64,000 bases of DNA from Rhabditoides inermis (lineage: Eukaryota; Nematoda; Chromadorea; Rhabditida; Rhabditidae): contig CAWZYM010000272.1 in assembly GCA_963966185.1 (NCBI GenBank), positions 665,501 through 729,500 of the forward strand, in the 5' to 3' direction. Position 1 is the stretch's first letter; each line of letters opens with the position of its first letter. This document shows positions 11,035-22,669 of the stretch, one piece after another. The position numbers were made by a program, and so were the translations under genes. Under the pieces are notes generated by a model that was not told the DNA's origin, did not search any database, and saw only the letters and a list, made by a program, of their open reading frames with translations.

Positions 11035-13151
11035 ATGTCGCTGATCGATAATTATGGCATCACAATGATTGTTTTTGTCGTTTTTGGAATTTTCGGCAAC
11101 GTTAATATTCTAATTGCCACGAGGAGAACAAAACGGCTACGCAATAAGCACGGTGAGTTCATATTAGTTACAATGTTCTAGATTGAAACCTTTGTTTCAG
11201 GCATACTCATGGCAATCATGGCCGTATACCACACATCGTCACTAGTTATCGAATTTATTGTAGCTGTTAACATTCTGAACATAGTGATCAAAAGCATCTT
11301 AGTTAACTAATACACATAGTTTTGCAGCACGAGCCAGTGAGTTCACTCACTTGCACGAAACTCCTTTCGTTCGCTATATTTTTCTTTCTTCTGGAAACTC
11401 TCATGTACATTTCGCTCTCTCTGGATCTCCTACTGGCTATGCTGATACCACTAAAGTGAGTCAACCTACTCCATTCGACCATTATGCATTATGTTCGTGG
11501 CACAGTTCTCGAAGACAAGAGTTATTGAATTTATCAGAGTGGCAGAAATTAACAAATTTGCGCTCTTATTAGCGCGGTCTGGAGCGCAAAAACTCGACTC
11601 ATCATACAAAACACAACGCATGAATCTAATCTCGCTGAGAATGCAGACCTCTGAGCAAAATAGTATTGCATTTGAGGGATGCAGACAACGAGCGCGTGCA
11701 GCTTTGGTAATTTCTCAGCGTGTCATCTTCAAATTATTTGCCTCTTTCTGCAGACACCGTATGTGGCCGAAGGGGCGCTACATTGTGTGCATGGTCCTTC
11801 CATCCTATGCATTCGCCGTTGCCGCTCCCCTTTCTATAATTGGAAGTCAAGACGACTATCAGATTCCCTACTGCATGGTAGCATGGATCGCATCTGTACC
11901 GGTGAGTACGAATCAAGTTGTACATCGAAAAATTGCTGAGTGGTTTGAAGTGCAAGTCATTTTTAAAGTACATAGTTACTCGGAGACTGACCATTTCTTC
12001 GAATAACCAGTTTGCAATTGACACTTTCGGTAAGATTGAGTCATTGAGTGATGAAAAATCGTGCATATTGTCAACTTTTCCGATTTGTTCAGTTTTCTGT
12101 AAAACAGGCTACAGATGAGATGACAGCATGGAAGTGGTGATTGCAGATGGCACACTACTGGATCGGCTTCACTCTCGTCTGCAACCTCGCGTCCGTCGGT
12201 CTCATCGTTGCCGTCGGGTGTATCGTCAAGAAGAGGGGTGGGCACGTCACGCATTCCTCGAGTTCGAGTTCAGCCAAGCGACGAATCTCAGTTCAGTCAA
12301 ATTATCGCACGCTACGTTTCAGAACGGAACGCGTCTCTCGAGCTGCGCAGTTCGAAGACACGGAAAGAAATACATCAGACCGAGTCCCTCAAAGAGAGAC
12401 AGAAGGAGAAGAAACAACTCAAAGAGAGCAGCCGGGTGAGTACTTCAGGTTGTTTGCTGTAAACCTGTAGGTGATGTGAATGAGTAAACATATCACGTTC
12501 AATAAAAATGAGATTTCCACCTTTTTTCCAGAAAAATATACGTTGTCAATAGTCAATTCATTCGAAACAGGTCCTTCGAGATATTCAAGCCTGATCGAAG
12601 CCCTAACAAAATGTTGTTGTGGCGAAGGCACTTAAGCAAAGAACCTCAGGTGCTGCGTTCTCTACTCGTCATCATTGTGCTGTTCGCTTGTTCGTGGGGC
12701 TTGGGCTGCACTGTCGCCTACCTCTCAAACACACTGCGCGTCACGGCCGAGACTGGCAACCACATGAGGATGATATCGGTGAGTGATGCTTTCGAAAGTC
12801 ATCGAAGGACGTTTCTGAAACATGTTGTCTGTTTCCAATAGACTGACAACATGTAAGCGCTGATGAAATAAATGCTTGGATGTTTGTACTCGCCCCCATT
12901 TTCAGGTGATTTGTGCTCTCACTTGCTACTCGCAGAACTACTACATCAGCTTTATCCGCGAGCCACGCTACCGAGCCGCTTTCCTGGTACTCGTTATCGC
13001 TCCACTCCTCTTTTATTCTCTTATTATGGGACTGTTTCAGGATCAGCTATCGCACATCTCATGTGGTCGGCTGGGCGGCGCGGGCTTCGTCTCCTCGGAC
13101 GGCTCCGACGCTCGCACGAGAATCAAAGGCCACGTGCCGCAGTCAGTGTGA
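11035..13151 (+). CDS. Serpentine receptor class srsx
   Basis: The start ATG follows TTGCAG and gives MSLIDNYGITMIVFVVFGIF, then GNVNILIATRRTKRLRNKHG, the helix 1-loop 1 signature (GN-N---A-----LR-KHG) of the srsx family. Further exons lie near 11201-11295, 11328-11454, 11751-11900, 12147-12435, 12651-12780 and 12906-13151. They supply the remaining helices, including SSLTCTKLLSFAIFFFLLET with the helix 3 Cys and VLRSLLVIIVLFACSWGLGC. Loop 3 is unusually long and basic/Ser-rich (SSSSSSAKRRISVQSNYRTL). A 50-nt intron at 12988-13040 may remove the hydrophobic stretch after RAAFL. The protein would be a chemosensory GPCR. AATAAA overlaps the stop (13151-13156). Confidence 0.8.
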
Positions 13152-13486
13152 ATAAAGCGTTCCCACGCATCGCACATTACACATATTTTCATACGAGATT
13201 TTCGTCAGGGTTCAGGGTACGCCTCAAGTTCTTACAATAAGTCGTCAAGGCGTGGTGAACTTTGTTAGCGTCTTTGATTGTAATAGGTGTCTTTTGCTCA
13301 GATGCAATGAACGATTGTCAACGAAACAGATCTATTAGTGGAATGATCACAAATGAAACTTGTAATTATTATAGAAAAAGAGTGTGCGTATAAGTGGAGC
13401 TCTTTTAAAAAGACGTAATGCAAGTTAGCAATCAAATGAAAAATCTTGCTCACTTAATCTTGAAACTACAACATAGTCGTTCAAAG

Positions 13487-13780
13487 CGCCCTCTCATTCG
13501 AACTGATTGTTCTCGCACGACTGAATGTCTCAAAACGACTATTCCTTGTTCAAGTACTTTTTTTCTGAAAGTGAAGTGAAACCAACTATTGCAATGCTTT
13601 TGTCTCTCGAAATCAGATAGAGTTGGAGGAGAATTGTTTCAGGAGTTTTTTTTTCCTGTTTTTCGGCGAGATATAGCGAGCTCATTAATTGCCGGTTTGT
13701 AGTTAGTGCAGGCGCGGATCGAACAATTGCTTTGGACCCGTCTTCTCATTGCAGCGAGAAAGAGAGAAAAAAGCGAGTAA
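13487..13780 (-). mobile_element. Decayed Helitron copy of the same family
   Basis: GCGCCCTCTC (one hairpin arm) at 13488 is followed by sequence that tracks Helitron copy 1 at lower identity: TGCTCAAAAACGACTT there, TGTCTCAAAACGACTA here, later ATAGAGTTGG, GCGAGATATAGCGAG and AGCGAGAAAGAGAG. The other hairpin arm and the foldback end are missing. Confidence 0.5.
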
Positions 13781-14190
13781 ATGTAACTCTTATTATCTGT
13801 TACTGAACTCAAGAAACAGACAATTGTATTTTGCCATTGTTGGGGTAACAAGGTAAAGAATGTGGTTTTTCGTCTATTATCCTAAATAGGTTATGGTATG
13901 TAGTCCAGGTCAGGTAAGAGTCCCAGGGTGAGATCCATCCAGACGGATTTGTGTTGTTTGTACTCTCTTCTGTTTGCGCTCTTTATCGACAATCATCTGA
14001 CCGTAGTTTTGTATGAGTCGCACATTCTACTCTTCCAACTCCCCGAGGCAAACTTGGAATAGAATTTTATGCTCAAACGTATTTTTGAAAAAAAGTCCAT
14101 CTGTTTGAGTATTTGAACATGTGGGCTCAAAGATAAGTCGTAACCCGTTATAGAAACGAGCAGTGTTCAAATGATAGTGGTCCCGAAGGA

Positions 14191-14258
14191 CACGCGTTTC
14201 GCCCGACGACGCCCTTTTCAAGATAAATGGAAAAGGGCGTCGTCGGGCGAAACGCGTG
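14191..14258. repeat. Perfect 29-bp inverted repeat (hairpin)
   Basis: Arm 14191-14219 is the exact reverse complement of 14230-14258 with a 10-nt loop (AAGATAAATG). The arm contains CGTTTCGCCCGACGACGCCC. A perfect uninterrupted 29-bp stem is far beyond chance and implies a recent or maintained structure. Confidence 0.95.
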
Positions 14259-14885
14259 TTTTCCGCGCTTCCCGCGCTCCCTCGAATGACCACCCGACGA
14301 CAATGAAAGTCACCGCCGCCGCCGCTCGGAGATGAGCTTCTGTGGAGTATCAACTGATTCTCGAATCGAGGCCGTTCACTGCTTTGCTATAGGGAGCAAT
14401 ACCCTCCAAGGACCCATCCGGGGACTAAACACTAAACCTTTGTACATTCCGCACCAGTTTGTATTTTGTGTTTTGTGTTTGGTCTGCGCCTATGGATAAA
14501 CCATTATTATCATTATTGTAATGTGGGAGTATATATATATATATATATTATACAGCGAACATTTTGACATCATGTAGAAAACGCGAAAGGTGTCTCAAAC
14601 AATTAGCCTTTTTAGTGCATATCACTAAATTGGCCGTTTGAGAATTATTCTAACCGTTCATCAGAAACCAGAAATTCAAGAACAAAGTTTGAACAGACAT
14701 GTGACGAAAAGAAAAGAACTTGCAAACACCATAAAAGACGACCAACTGTCGACTAAACTTTGTGCAACGCCATTGTAGACTCGATATTAAGTTCTCTTCA
14801 TTCTTACTAGCGCGCTTCGTTTTCTCCTATTGTAGCTGGAAGTATTCGGTTCATCTCACATTTCCCAGATTCCCAAATCCCAGTG

Positions 14886-16763
14886 ATGTCGATTTCCGAA
14901 GTGCACGCAGCTGCTATCATCACCGTCTCTTCGATCGCTGTCTCCATCTACTCATTCATCATCGCATGCATCTGCAAGTATATCAGCACCATCAAAATCC
15001 CCTCCACCTTCTACAAGTTCGTCGGCAGTCAGGTGTGTGTGTGTGTTGTTGGTGTTCTTCTCGAAACAAACCGACAAGATGGTTTCAGTACGTCGCGGAC
15101 TTTATCATGTTCATCGTAACTGATATGATCTATATGCCGATCAAACTCCGAGTTTATGAGGGTTTCAAGGTGAGGTTACTTTTTGAAAACAATACACTCT
15201 AAAACCACACTCGTGATCAGAACGAACTGCTGACAAAAGGGCTGTTCTTCACGATGACGACAATCCGATCGGTGGTCTACATGTGCTACCTGCAATTCGC
15301 GCTGTGCCGGTCGATCGCCTACTACCATGCCTACAAGAAAGTGAGTTGATAACTGTTGTATGCTGTTCTGTTGTAATGCTCGAAATGTCGCAGGTCTCAT
15401 TCTACTTTCAAACTTGTAGACGCAGTTCAGCCCACAGAAGATGATGTACATTGTCTACGTTCTCTGGTCGTCGACTATCATCGCCAATCTGGTCGTGTTC
15501 GTTGTGTGTGATGGGGACGTTGCTTGGACGCCGGACAACGACACTCGACAAGTCGACCTGCTCGTAGACAACGACGTGCTGCAACAGGTAACACACAACC
15601 ATTCAAGCCGCACAACTATCTTGTTTATTGACTGTACTCACAACTAGTGAAAATAGTTACCGAATGTACACTATAGAAACGAACGAGTGTGAAAACAGCT
15701 AGTGCGAAAGGAAGAATCGATGAGAAGGCAGCTAGGCAGCATAGGTCCATGAGAACCTCGCCTAAACTTGATCGGAAAGAGGAAAAGAAGGGTGATAAAG
15801 TGTGATGTGTTGCAGTTTGCGCGAGATCAGGGCATGGTGGTGTGTGTGTGCGTGGCGGTGTTCTGCTCGCTCGCCTACGCGGCGTGCTGGAAGATGGCCA
15901 GAGGACTCACACTCACCAGCAGCGACACCATGGCCAAGACACAGGTGCCGACTGGCTGTATCCACCACCAGAAACGTCTGACTCTTCTCGATTCCAGATA
16001 CACATCACACATAGCATTAACCTGAGCGTAGGTGGCTCACAGATCAAAGTGCCTAACATTGAGTTAAAACACGTTTAAGTAGCGGTCAGTCTCTTCAAAC
16101 TATTGCCGAAATGCCTCCCAACTACCTCCGGAACGCCTTGCAAAACGCCTTCTCACTTGCCGTCCAACTACTTCCAACTACCTCCGAAACGCTAGCAAAC
16201 CATTTCAAACAATCTGTCACCCAACACAATTCCGCAAAACTCGAATTCTCGAGCAAACATCGCAATGCAGATTGGCAGTGACAGCTGATGTCAAAATTTG
16301 ATGAGCGTAGTGCATTTTGCCTTACACTCGCTGTTTTCAGCGCAACGTGCTGCTCTACGCGACGGTCATGTCCACTCCGCTCCTCCTCGACGCATGCCGG
16401 ACAGCGTGGCAGGTAGATGCGCAACCCGGAAACAGTTTCTCTCTCTCTCTCTTTCTCTCCTTCCTTCCCCCCCCCCTCTTCTCTCTCTCAGTCGGGAAGA
16501 GTAAGAGACGGGTCGCGTGTCCCCCATTCGGCAGCGCCTTCCCAAAGGCGCACTAGCAGAACTAGCAGATTCCGACTGACTGTTTGTACAAATAAACTAG
16601 ATACTATGCGCTAAAGAGAAAAAAACGATCGATAACCATACTCTTATACGAGTCCTAGCCTTGAACAAGAACATTCGATCTATCCCAATCTTCCAGCTCT
16701 ATCTCACGTGCCGCGGCGAGGACGCGTCTGTGGCGGAGGAGTTGTGGTGCGTGAACACTGCTA

Positions 16764-16794
<31 letters not shown>

Positions 16795-17015
16795 CCTACA
16801 CCTCTTCCATCTCTCCTACCTATAGGTTCTACACGTTCCCACTGATGTTGGTTGCTCAGCCGGTGTCGCTTCTTTCCGTCAACGCGGAGATCCGTCGACT
16901 CGTTGGCCTCGGCCTCCCCAAGAAAATGCATGCAAGGATCAGCCAGTCGAGAACGCAGAAGTTCTCTTCGAGAGCGTCACCACACAGCAATGTGTGCGCG
17001 GTGCACATTCATTGA
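14886..17015 (+). CDS. Nematode 7TM chemoreceptor-like protein (unassigned family), copy B
   Basis: Eight exons: 14886-15032 (MSISEVHAAAIITVSSIAVS), 15089-15169, 15221-15340, 15420-15587, 15816-15944, 16341-16412, 16697-16749 and 16826-17015. They read through helices such as FFTMTTIRSVVYMCYLQFAL and FYTFPLMLVAQPVSLLSVNA to a basic Ser-rich tail ending VCAVHIH. Every exon has a counterpart in the minus-strand gene at 2.05-4.53 kb, which validates both models. The predicted protein has multiple membrane segments and a cytoplasmic tail; a chemosensory role is inferred from family style and context only. Intron 6-7 and 7-8 contain (CT)n tracts, and intron 5-6 holds a repeat related to one at 63.3 kb. 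Confidence 0.8.
16078..16300 (+). repeat. GCGGTCAGTCTCTTC-type repeat
   Basis: Begins GCGGTCAGTCTCTTC and continues with degenerate units such as CCAACTACCTCCGAAACGC. The same opening and similar internal units occur at 63292-63443, where the element has a terminal inverted copy of GGTCAGTCTCTTCG. Confidence 0.6.
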
Positions 17016-17427
17016 ATACGCGTCGACTGATGTTCTAGATTTTGTGTTTTTGTTGCGTCATGTCTATTCTCAGTTGATGTCTATAAAATGATAGTTTAAA
17101 AAAGGTTGTATCATTCATTTCACATGAATTGTATTGAATATGTTCACAGACATATTGCTGTATGATATGGCTCATACATTCGTTGTTTTCGTCATGCGAT
17201 AGTGGGTATGCGGAATTTCCGATCTGACAGAATATGAGGAAAGGCAAACAAATTAATACAGTTTTTTCTTCTGCGAATCTGATGAGAGTTGGAACGAGAA
17301 CGTGCATCCGTGCATAATTTGCGTAGCGAATAAATCAGCGAGTTGTCTGGAGTTATTTTCCAGCCTCGATCCGCCGCGACTGGAACGGTCGTCAGTCGAC
17401 ACAGCACATCCCGCGGCGAGCGGTCGA

Positions 17428-18502
17428 CATGGCTGAAGATGGTTAGGACCTCTCTCTCTCTTTCTTTGACTCTCTCCCCCCCCCCTCTCTCTCTCTCCCT
17501 CTCATTCGTTGTCTACAGCGACTGCGGCGGAGAAGCGCAAGCAGGACGCGGAGATCAAGAAGCGCTATCCGTCGGTGAAGATGGATGGGCAGGAGGGAGG
17601 AGGAGAAGGAGAGGCCAAGGCACAGACAACCACCACCAAGACGCTCAAGTGCAAGAAAAAGGCGCTAATTCAGGTCCGCGATAAGCCAACGATGGAAATA
17701 CATTATCACATTGGGGGATCATGTGCGGCCAAGGGTGCAAACCACCACCAACACATGGGTTGCTGTAATCTACCGTATCCTCGGATTACTGTGACCTACC
17801 GTAATCTCTAGATTTCTAACGAGGAGGCGGGCCGCGTGATGCGCGCCATCGAAGACGAGCCCTACTATCACGGCTTCATGACGAGGAAAGAGGCCGAGGA
17901 GCTGATGGAGAAGAATGGAGAGTTCATGGGTGAGTGAGGGGTACGGTAGATGAAACTTGAGATGCTGTATCTCAGACTTGGTATACGGTAGAGTGAGACG
18001 TCTTTTTGCAGTGCGGAAGACTGACGTGGCGGGCATCATTCACTTTGTTCTGAGCATCTACGAGGCTAACTCGCCTCATCACTTCATCGTCAAGAAGACC
18101 AACAAGGTCTCTCTCTCTCTCTCTCTCTCTCCCCCCTTTTCTCACCCTAGTATTTTTACAGAAGCGTCTGTTCTGGCTGCACGTGTACTGCTTCAAGACG
18201 CTTCCGGAGTTGATCCAGTACCACTACCGCAACCGCGAGCCGATCTGCGAGCAGGGCATTCTCCTTCTCTCGCCCGTATTCAAGGCAGACTGGCAGCTCA
18301 ACAACGAACAGGTAGAATAGGACCGACAATTGTACAAAAAAAACGCTAGTGTGAGTATATGTCTTCACTGAAACGTATGTGTTGAGTGCAGGTGGATCGC
18401 ACTTCGAAGCTCGGTCAGGGCGCGTTCGGAGAGGTGTTCAAGGGAAACATGCAGAAGTCGCCCTTTCTTCCCAAGGTTTTCTTTCTCTTTCTTTCTATCT
18501 CC

Positions 18503-18533
<31 letters not shown>

Positions 18534-19540
18534 CTTTCTCTCGAGGTCCCCGTCGCCATCAAGACTCTCCATCAGTCAAACATGAGCAGTGACGATCGCA
18601 TCAAGTTCCTGCGCGAGGCCAACCTCATGCTCCGACTCGCACATGTGGGTTGGGAGTACGGTAGATTGTAGGCGAGGGGTACTGTACTTTGAACTGTTCA
18701 GCCGAACGTGATTCGCTTCTACGGGGTGTGCACTGCGAAGGAGCCTATCATGATCGTAATGGAATTGGCTGCTGGATCGCTCGAGGGTCGCATCAAAGAC
18801 ACCAAGGATCCGGTGCGGAGTACTGTAGAGATACTGTACATTACCGTACTCCATTTGCAGCCGACTCCTTTCCAAAAGGCCTCTTTCGTGTTCGGCGCAG
18901 CGTGCGGTATGGAGTACCTGCAACTGCAGAAGATCATGCATCGGTAAGGGATACTGTAGACGGTACGGGTTACTGTATTATCGTAATCTAGTGATCTGGC
19001 TGCTCGCAACTGTCTTCTGGGCAAGGAGGATGAAGTGAAGATATCGGACTTTGGTCTCTCGATGCTTGGAAGTGAGCACAAGGAGAAACAGCTCAAGAAA
19101 CTGCCTATTCCGTGAGAAGGGGGATTGGATTACGGTAGTTGTTCGGTTACTGTACTTTGAATTGTCAGGTGGATGGCACCGGAGACGCTGAAGAAGGGAA
19201 AGTACAGTGTGAAGACAGATGTGTGGAGCTATGGAGTAATGATATGGGAGATCTACTCGCAGGTGGGAACTCTCTCTCTCTCTCTCTCTCCTACTCTCCT
19301 ATCTTCAGGGTGAGATGCCGTATGGAGACATGAACGGTGGTGAAGTGAAGAAGTTTGTGTGCGACAAGAACGTGGGCTTCTGTATGATTACCGTGATTCA
19401 CTGCGAACGTTCAGATTCTGACGGTCAAAGGAGAGATCGAGCCGAAGGTGGAAGAGATTCGCAAGAAGTGCCAGGCATTCAATCCCGACGAGAGACCCGA
19501 CTTCATCGAACTCTGCAAGATTATGGAGGAGGTAGAGAGA

Positions 19541-19580
<40 letters not shown>

Positions 19581-19780
19581 CTTCTTTGCAGTGGGAGGGC
19601 ATGCACCGTATCGTGGAGAAGGTGCCTCTGTCGCAGCGCATCTCGGGCCTGTTCACCGCGTGTCGTCCTCAGAAGAAGAAGCGTGGAGATCGGCAGGAGG
19701 ACAAGGCTGAGGATAGCAAAAGGGAAGCCGTCACCCCCACTGCCACTCCCGCTGCCACCCCTGTGTCCGCCAAGGCATAG
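17428..19780 (+). CDS. SH2-domain non-receptor tyrosine kinase (Fer/Fps-like nematode class)
   Basis: ATG at 17428 starts MAED, spliced to [21 protein letters not shown] short basic N-terminus (about 70 residues) precedes an SH2 domain ([17 protein letters not shown], then the phosphotyrosine-pocket motif FMVRK), then a full kinase domain: GQGAFGEV glycine loop, VAIKTLH lysine, HRDLAARN catalytic loop, [25 protein letters not shown] and DERPDF. All catalytic residues are present, so it should be active. The tail is Lys/Pro/Thr-rich. No FCH or F-BAR domain is visible, as in the short SH2-kinases expanded in nematodes, several of which act in sperm. Introns are tiny and made of (CT)n, (GA)n or TACGGTA/TACTGTA words. 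It converges on TMEM231, with only ~140 bp between stops. Confidence 0.9.
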
Positions 19781-19919
19781 CACCCTACCCACCATCCTCC
19801 TCACTTATCACTTACACCTTTAACATTACAATCACACCCAGTTTACTTTTAGTGGTAGATAAATGCTTCACACTTGCTCCATTGGGTTGCGAACAAGTTT
19901 ATTTGAAAAAGCGATGTGT

Positions 19920-22500
19920 TCAATACTTGCCGGCCGGCACGGCCTCAACGATTCGATTGTCGTAGAGGTGTTCCAACACCTTGTCGCCCAGCCATCGGAA
20001 GATGACGTAGAGTGCGAGGTACTGGACCCACGCCCATTTGATGAGCTGCCAGAAGCCGCAGCGGTAGGTGAACGACTGCTCGGGGATGCGCAGAGTGAGC
20101 GAGAGACGGAAGGAGGGGTGGGCAGAGGGATGCGAACACGAGACGGATGGGCTGAATGTGGTTGAAAACTATATTCAAAAAAAACTACTTACCTGGCGAT
20201 GTGAACAGTGAAATTTCGGTCCAAGGCGCGATCACGCACGTTCCACAGCGCGTAGTACAGAGGGTCCGTGTTCCTGTCGTCGATCTGAAAATCGCATAAT
20301 TATCATAGTTTGATATGAATCAACACAACTTTCCTATTTTATCAACATTTCGAAAGAAAATGCGAATGGATAACTCACTAGTCGCTTCATGCTCACATCG
20401 CCCCAGAATGGCAATGTCTGGTGTGCTTGGAGGACTCCGCCGAGATGGAGATGGCCACACGGCGAGACAAACTGGTGAGAGGACGAGAGCAGCACTTCTG
20501 TCTTAATCGTTCCTTCCGTCATAATTTGACTGATTAATTGTTGCGTTACGAAACGGTAATTCAAACGCAGTTTCTAACAAAAGTTTTGCGAGCTCATCGA
20601 GTCATCAAGAAGACTTTTTCTGTCTCTTTCGCGGTAACAGAAGAGAAGCACGTGACTTGCTGATGAGATACTCACATCGACTACGGTGTTGTACTGCAGC
20701 TGGTATCGCAGCAGGAAGGCGTAGCTGAATGAGGAGAGGGTGGAGTTGGCGGGCAGCGGTTGCGAGACACGCATGTACAACTGAAACGAGATCATTCCAA
20801 CAACTCCCCTCGTTGAGACAGTGGATGAAAGCTGAATCTTTGAAAAAAGCACGAAAAGACAGTCGTTATAATCCAAGGCTCTGTCTTGTTTTCGGCTGAG
20901 AACAATTGGTACGGCTATATTCTTGTTACTCTCTATGAGTAGTGAGATAAACGCAATACCAACAATAAAAAAAAGAAGCAGTGAAAGATACTACGGAATA
21001 GAGGTGGCAGTATTAAGAGTCGGTATCATAGTCTCGCAATAAGCTTAGGGTACTTCGACAAAAACATTATTGTAGATTTCGAATATTTAGTACACTGACC
21101 GAAATGCACCACAGACTTTTCTCGGCTTTCATATGTCTAACGAGTCGCTGATCGCTCGCTGATTCTATCGCTGATCTTCTCACAAGACCACGTGACATAG
21201 TGGTAAGCTGGTGAGGTAACGCGCTCGCTTAGTACGCAGAACTCGATCCACCCACGAAAAGTTCGGTCAAATTGAAAACATCATCCAGTTGGTTTTGATC
21301 TTTGCTTAACATCCCTGAAGTTTCTAGTCAGAAGAAGGAAACTCATTTGGGCCTCATCATGTCGTCTACCTTATCCGTCTTGCCGTCTCCGTTGTTGTCC
21401 TCCTGATCAGCTTCCACTGCGGCCAGTGTCATCCCCTCGCCGAGAGTGTTCAAGTGAGAGAAGGAGGAGGAGAAGAGTGTGGAGGGACCGGTGGCAGAAA
21501 GCAGCTCGGACACTACCTGAAACCATGCTGCTTCACTCTTTGCATGAAAAGAATAGTTTGATTTGTTTTGTTTACTTACGCTAACGATAGGAGAACAAAT
21601 CGATTTGTTTCGTTCAGATCAGTTTGATGTGCTTCGATCTCTTAGGATTACGATAGGAGAACAATTTGATCCTCTTCGTTTCCTTAGGATTACGATGGAA
21701 GAATGATTTGACCTGCTTCGTTCCCTAATGATCACGACAAGAGAATAATTTGATCTGCTTCGTTCTTTTAGGATTACGATAAAAGAATGATTCGATCTGC
21801 TTCGTTCCCTTAGGATTACGATAAAAGAATAATTTGATCTGCTTCGTTTCCTTAGGATTACGATAGAAGAATAATTTGATCTGCTTCGTTCCCTTAGGAT
21901 TACGATAGAAGAAGAATTTGATCTGCTTCGTTGGCTTCGTTCCCTAAGAATTACGATAAGAGAACTAGAGAATATTGTGATCTGCTTCATTTCCTTAGAA
22001 TTACGATAGGAAAATAATTTGATCTGCTTCGTTTATTCAGGGCTACGATAAAGTAATAATTTGTTCTGTACGTTAGGTGAAACAATACGTTTCTTTTTAT
22101 ATACGAAAAAAAACATTTACATTTAAATCTTCTCACCAAGTATTTCATTTCGAAGGCGACCTGCGGTTGTTCCCTGAAGTCGGCGTATTTCAGCCACAAA
22201 CCCTGCAACTATCCGATGACTGTGTACGTATGAGATCATCGCACCTGAGAGGCAAAGATGCAAATGAGCGGGAGGAGAAGGGTGACGAGTCGGTGCAGCA
22301 AACACACGATGCGAGCGCCACTGCACGAGGAAGCGAGATACGTGCGGTACAGAGGCTGAAAATACATTTCTTAATTAGTCATCATGCAGTTTTCTTTAAG
22401 TGTTTGTAACGCGTATACATCGTATTGCGATCTTGGAGGATCAAAGAGGCAATCGAAAGAAACAAGCGCTCACCTGTCGATACACCACATCATAGCTCAT
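19920..22500 (-). CDS. tmem-231: TMEM231 homolog, ciliary transition-zone membrane protein
   Basis: Eight exons on the minus strand: 22500-22474 (MSYDVVYRQ), 22355-22245 (PLYRTYLASSCSGARIV..., helix 1), 22202-22137 (GLWLKYADFREQPQVAFEMK), 21516-21370 (VEADQEDNNGDGKTDK), 20780-20675 (LYMRVSQPLPANSTLSSFSY), about 20473-20390, 20288-20193 and 20153-19920 (LRIPEQSFTYRCGFWQLIKW, helix 2, end ...PAGKY). The order HGFWLK-like motif, EED-N-DGKTD, and PEQSF-Y--GFW--IK-AW-QY before the second helix matches TMEM231, a two-pass MKS-complex protein of the ciliary transition zone. Exon 8's 5' edge is uncertain. Intron 3 (22136-21517) is filled by a 42-bp tandem array. Confidence 0.85.
20877..20975 (+). repeat. 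95-bp dispersed repeat, copy 1
   Basis: CTCTGTCTTGTTTTCGGCTG... ATGAGTAGTGAG... ACCAACAAT followed by an A run. A near-identical unit is at 32192-32290. Confidence 0.85.
21188..21262 (+). repeat. tRNA-like sequence
   Basis: ATAGTGGTAAGCTGGTGAGG resembles an A-box/D-arm region and GAACTCGATCCACCC, about 35 nt on, resembles a B box. Stems do not close into a cloverleaf, so it reads as a tRNA-derived remnant in TMEM231's intron. Confidence 0.35.
21625..22075. repeat. 42-bp tandem repeat array in TMEM231 intron 3
   Basis: About ten units of GATCTGCTTCGTTCCCTTAG plus GATTACGATAAAAGAATAATTT repeat with single-base changes. The 42-bp period is a multiple of three, so the minus strand stays open and would encode a 14-residue Arg/Ser/Ile repeat, but it lies between two TMEM231 exons and is most simply a satellite. 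Confidence 0.9.
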
Positions 22501-22669
22501 TGCCGCGAGTGAATAAGGAGTAGGGAGCGAGGTACACTCCGACGATCAGTGCACACAGACAGCAGACGGAAGCGAGACAGACGGAGACGATGCAGTAGCA
22601 GCGCTCCACCGGAGAGGACATCAAGCCAGAGTGACCGGCGTAGGTTCGAGTGTCCACCGCCGTCACCAT
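22490..22669 (-). CDS. Small single-pass membrane ORF overlapping the TMEM231 start
   Basis: A 59-residue frame (MVTAVDTRTYAGHSGLMSSP ... YSLFTRGNEL) with one strong hydrophobic segment (YCIVSVCLASVCCLCALIVG). Its TGA stop sits inside ATGAGCTATGA, where the first ATG is the TMEM231 start, so the two frames overlap by 11 nt. The frame is open further upstream to an acceptor-like CATCCTAG near 22710, so it could be the last exon of a spliced upstream gene, a genuine microprotein on the same transcript, or chance 5' UTR. No family recognised. Confidence 0.35.
   Translation of the reverse strand: MVTAVDTRTYAGHSGLMSSPVERCYCIVSVCLASVCCLCALIVGVYLAPYSLFTRGNEL

Noticed and set aside
21619..21990. Minus-strand frame with a 14-residue Arg/Ser/Ile repeat
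   Set aside because: Explained by a 42-bp satellite in the TMEM231 intron; no start or splice support.
21625..22075. CRISPR-like array
   Set aside because: Units are contiguous with no unique spacers, and the genome is a eukaryote.
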